Assembly (NCBI GenBank): GCA_043819695.1
Contig: JBDREM010000168.1
Span: forward strand, 1 to 14,321
Origin: CAYLQD01 sp043819695
Lineage (GTDB): Bacteria; Planctomycetota; PUPC01
Direction of reading: 5' to 3'
DNA: 14,321 bases
Position numbers and translations under genes: made by a program. This document shows positions 12,938 to 14,321 of this stretch, in pieces; the stretch's first letter is position 1; each line of letters starts with the position of its first letter. The notes below the pieces were generated by a model. That model was given only the letters and a program-made list of their open reading frames with translations, was not told the DNA's origin and did not search any database.

Positions 12938-13624
12938 ATGGGGGTTATCATGGCCGCTTCGCATTGCCGATACTGCGGCCGCGACATCGAAGCCGGGGAG
13001 TCCGTCCGGCTCTGGGACGGCCGAGACTACTGTGAGAAATGTGTCGAGAAGACGTTGCCGGGGCTGGCAGAGCATGCGCGAACGCATCCCAAACTCAAAG
13101 AGGGCCCTCCCCCGGATGTGTTGCTGCCCTTGTTCACGTTCGCGATGATTGGCCCGTTCTCACTGGCCATGTTCCTCTACTTGGGATTGTCTCTTCTCGT
13201 ATTTCTCATCGTATTGTCTTTTGTCGTTATTGTCGTGACCACCTATTTCGCCAGCCGGCTGGTTGCCGGTTGCGGTGACCGGCCCGCGCTGACTGCGGGA
13301 GATGGCCGTTTGATCGCTTGCAGTTGGCCGGACCATCGCCGGAAGCGCCCACGGCTTCTTGCCCCGTCAACTGTTTACAAGTTGGACGCAGGTATCTGGT
13401 GGCGCGAGGCGATCGCCCTGTCGATCTCATTCGCCGCCGTGATGAAGAAAGAGCCGTTTCGGAGGACAATTGTCCTGATTGCCTTTCGCCGCGTGAAGTT
13501 GATGGGGATCATACCATTACCTCCCGCCCACATCTTCTGTGGCTGGACGCCTGAGATGCGAGAGCGATGGAAGGCGTTCCTTACCTTGGCCGGCATTCCC
13601 AAGCGTGGCAGCCAAGCCGTTTAA
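12938..13624 (+). CDS. Zinc-ribbon membrane protein of unknown function
   Basis: A 228-aa protein I do not recognise. The N-terminus has a treble-clef/LIM-like ribbon: CRYCGRDIEAGESVRLWDG then YCEKC (Cys10, Cys13, Cys32, Cys35), expected to bind one zinc. Two hydrophobic segments follow (about 61-82 and 84-105), forming a helical hairpin in the membrane. A ~120-residue soluble domain follows, rich in Arg/Lys/Trp (ACSWPDHRRKRPR, KLDAGIWWREAIALSISFAA, FRRTIVLIAFRRVKLMG), ending WTPEMRERWKAFLTLAGIP. The start may be ATG 12938 or ATG 12950 (GGGGG 5 nt upstream). The final codons and TAA run into repeat copy C in a different frame from yceD. Looks like an accessory gene carried with the repeat. 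Confidence 0.65.
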   Translation: MGVIMAASHCRYCGRDIEAGESVRLWDGRDYCEKCVEKTLPGLAEHARTHPKLKEGPPPDVLLPLFTFAMIGPFSLAMFLYLGLSLLVFLIVLSFVVIVVTTYFASRLVAGCGDRPALTAGDGRLIACSWPDHRRKRPRLLAPSTVYKLDAGIWWREAIALSISFAAVMKKEPFRRTIVLIAFRRVKLMGIIPLPPAHIFCGWTPEMRERWKAFLTLAGIPKRGSQAV

Positions 13625-13639
13625 GGGGTTGTTCGGCGA
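13613..13639 (+). repeat. Repeat copy C (yceD-tail-like, 5' half)
   Basis: 25 of 27 bases match 11416-11442. Read in the yceD frame it gives KPFKGLFGE and a TGA (13641-13643), so it is an almost intact displaced yceD tail with two synonymous changes. It straddles the stop codon of the zinc-ribbon gene, which uses another frame. Confidence 0.7.
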
Positions 13640-13667
13640 GTGAACGGCGGCCCGGCCCGCCAGCCGC

Positions 13668-13976
13668 CTACGCCGTCTCAAGAACCTGCAACGTGACGCC
13701 GGCGACGAGATCCTTGACCTTCTCGCGATAGTCGGCCATGTGCGGAGCGGCGAGGTGGGCCTCGAGCGCGTCGAGCGTCTCCCACTGCTCGATGATGGTC
13801 ACGGTGTTCTCGCGGTATGCGACCTGCCGCGGCAGGCCGGGCGTCACGTCGACGGCCGGCCCGTATTCGACACAGCCCGCCTCGGCCCGGACGGCCGGGA
13901 CCAGTTCGCGGAACACAGCAAGAAACGCTTCACGGCTGCCGGGGTTCGCGTCGATGCTGGCGATAACGTGGATCAT
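13668..13976 (-). CDS. Antibiotic-biosynthesis-monooxygenase (ABM) domain protein, YgiN-like
   Basis: A 102-aa single-domain protein of the dimeric alpha-beta barrel (ABM) superfamily. Typical elements: MIHVIASIDANPGSREAFLA, a FRELVPAVRAEAGCVEYGPA helix-strand, TVTIIEQWETLDALEAHLAA and the PHM with His79 used in quinol monooxygenase-like members. The length is normal for the family. ATG 13976 is preceded by GGAGG at 9 nt. It may oxidise quinols or other small aromatics without cofactor, or be a non-catalytic member; substrate unknown. It converges with the zinc-ribbon gene (43 bp) and follows the URO-D-like gene by 60 bp. Confidence 0.88.
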   Translation of the reverse strand: MIHVIASIDANPGSREAFLAVFRELVPAVRAEAGCVEYGPAVDVTPGLPRQVAYRENTVTIIEQWETLDALEAHLAAPHMADYREKVKDLVAGVTLQVLETA

Positions 13977-14036
13977 GCGTGTGCGCCTCCAATCAGGGTT
14001 GCGTGAACGTCATTCGTATTCCCGCTCGGCCCGGAC

Positions 14037-14321
14037 CTACCCGCCCAATTCGACGCACCGCTCGCGGTAGTGGATGTAGTTGTCGAGCGAGACTTCCTCC
14101 GGCACGCCGTGGTCGCAGGTGGGCCAGTATCCGCCGCGCTCGCACATCGCGGGCAGAATCCGCTCGACCATCTCGTCGATCTCTTTCTTCCCCTGCGCGA
14201 GCACGCGCTTGTCGATCCCGCCGTGCATCACGAGGCCGGGGAACTGCTTCCCGATCTCGACGACGTCGCAGCCCGACGCGACCTCGAACGGGCTCATCAC
14301 GTCCAGCCCGATGATCTCCTG
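14037..14321 (-). CDS. URO-D superfamily protein, C-terminal part (5' end outside window)
   Basis: The frame is open from the right edge to TAG at 14039-14037, about 94 residues. It reads QEIIGLDVMSPFEVASGCDV, then FPGLVMHGGIDKRVLAQGKK, then MVERILPAMCERGGYWPTCD, then HGVPEEVSLDNYIHYRERC. The GGIDKR and the CDHGVPEEVS stretch near the end are typical of URO-D-like methyltransferase paralogues (MtaA/CmuA-related group) rather than HemE. It is a different subgroup from the one at 3284-4363. The internal Met codons are not starts. Probably transcribed with the ABM-domain gene downstream. Confidence 0.82.
   Translation of the reverse strand, partial: QEIIGLDVMSPFEVASGCDVVEIGKQFPGLVMHGGIDKRVLAQGKKEIDEMVERILPAMCERGGYWPTCDHGVPEEVSLDNYIHYRERCVELGG

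Noticed and set aside
11416..13643. Classical integron cassettes with attC sites
   Set aside because: Repeats are inside or like a coding tail and lack a clear GTTRRRY/RYYYAAC core; no IntI gene in the window.

Overview
The window is GC-rich, gene-dense bacterial DNA from what looks like an uncultured, environmental Gram-negative. Four things suggest the Planctomycetota/PVC neighbourhood or a similar deep-branching phylum: a pseudopilin with a divergent C-terminal domain, a lipoprotein built from secretin/STN-type domains, two uroporphyrinogen-decarboxylase-like proteins and a stand-alone MetH-type methyltransferase. The BioB cysteine pattern hints at an anaerobe. The phylum call is inference only.

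Region 1 (1-1160, + strand, accessory). It opens with the 3' end of a BglII/BstYI-family restriction endonuclease. A short winged-helix protein follows, with a recognisable promoter. Four related palindromic sites (TGCCCCC-core) are scattered around it. From 756 to 1160 I see no convincing gene.

Region 2 (1163-9576, - strand, read right to left). A divergent sigma70-type promoter pair near 9611-9684 launches the leftward series: homocysteine S-methyltransferase, OmpR/PhoB response regulator, pseudopilin, secretin-like lipoprotein, thiL and tsaE. The last four are tightly coupled: ATGA and GTGA 4-base overlaps and one 8-base overlap. A second promoter overlapping the tsaE stop drives a URO-D-family protein and bioB. 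Between bioB and an SDR oxidoreductase lies a 316-bp nested inverted-repeat element whose 120-bp core can fold as a cloverleaf.

Region 3 (9656-13640, + strand). A near-consensus promoter drives a GT4 glycosyltransferase and then a YceD/DUF177 protein (23S rRNA/L32-linked family). The expected rpmF does not follow. Instead there are two accessory genes, a TPR protein and a zinc-ribbon membrane protein. Sequence resembling the 3' tail of yceD recurs after each of them. This gives a gene-plus-tail-repeat array that looks like serial site-specific insertion at the end of yceD, and it is the most unusual structure in the window.

Region 4 (13668-14321, - strand). An ABM-domain monooxygenase-like protein and the C-terminal part of a second URO-D-family protein cut by the window edge.

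Most long opposite-strand ORFs here are GC-driven shadows. No tRNA, rRNA, CRISPR array, transposase or integrase gene was recognised.
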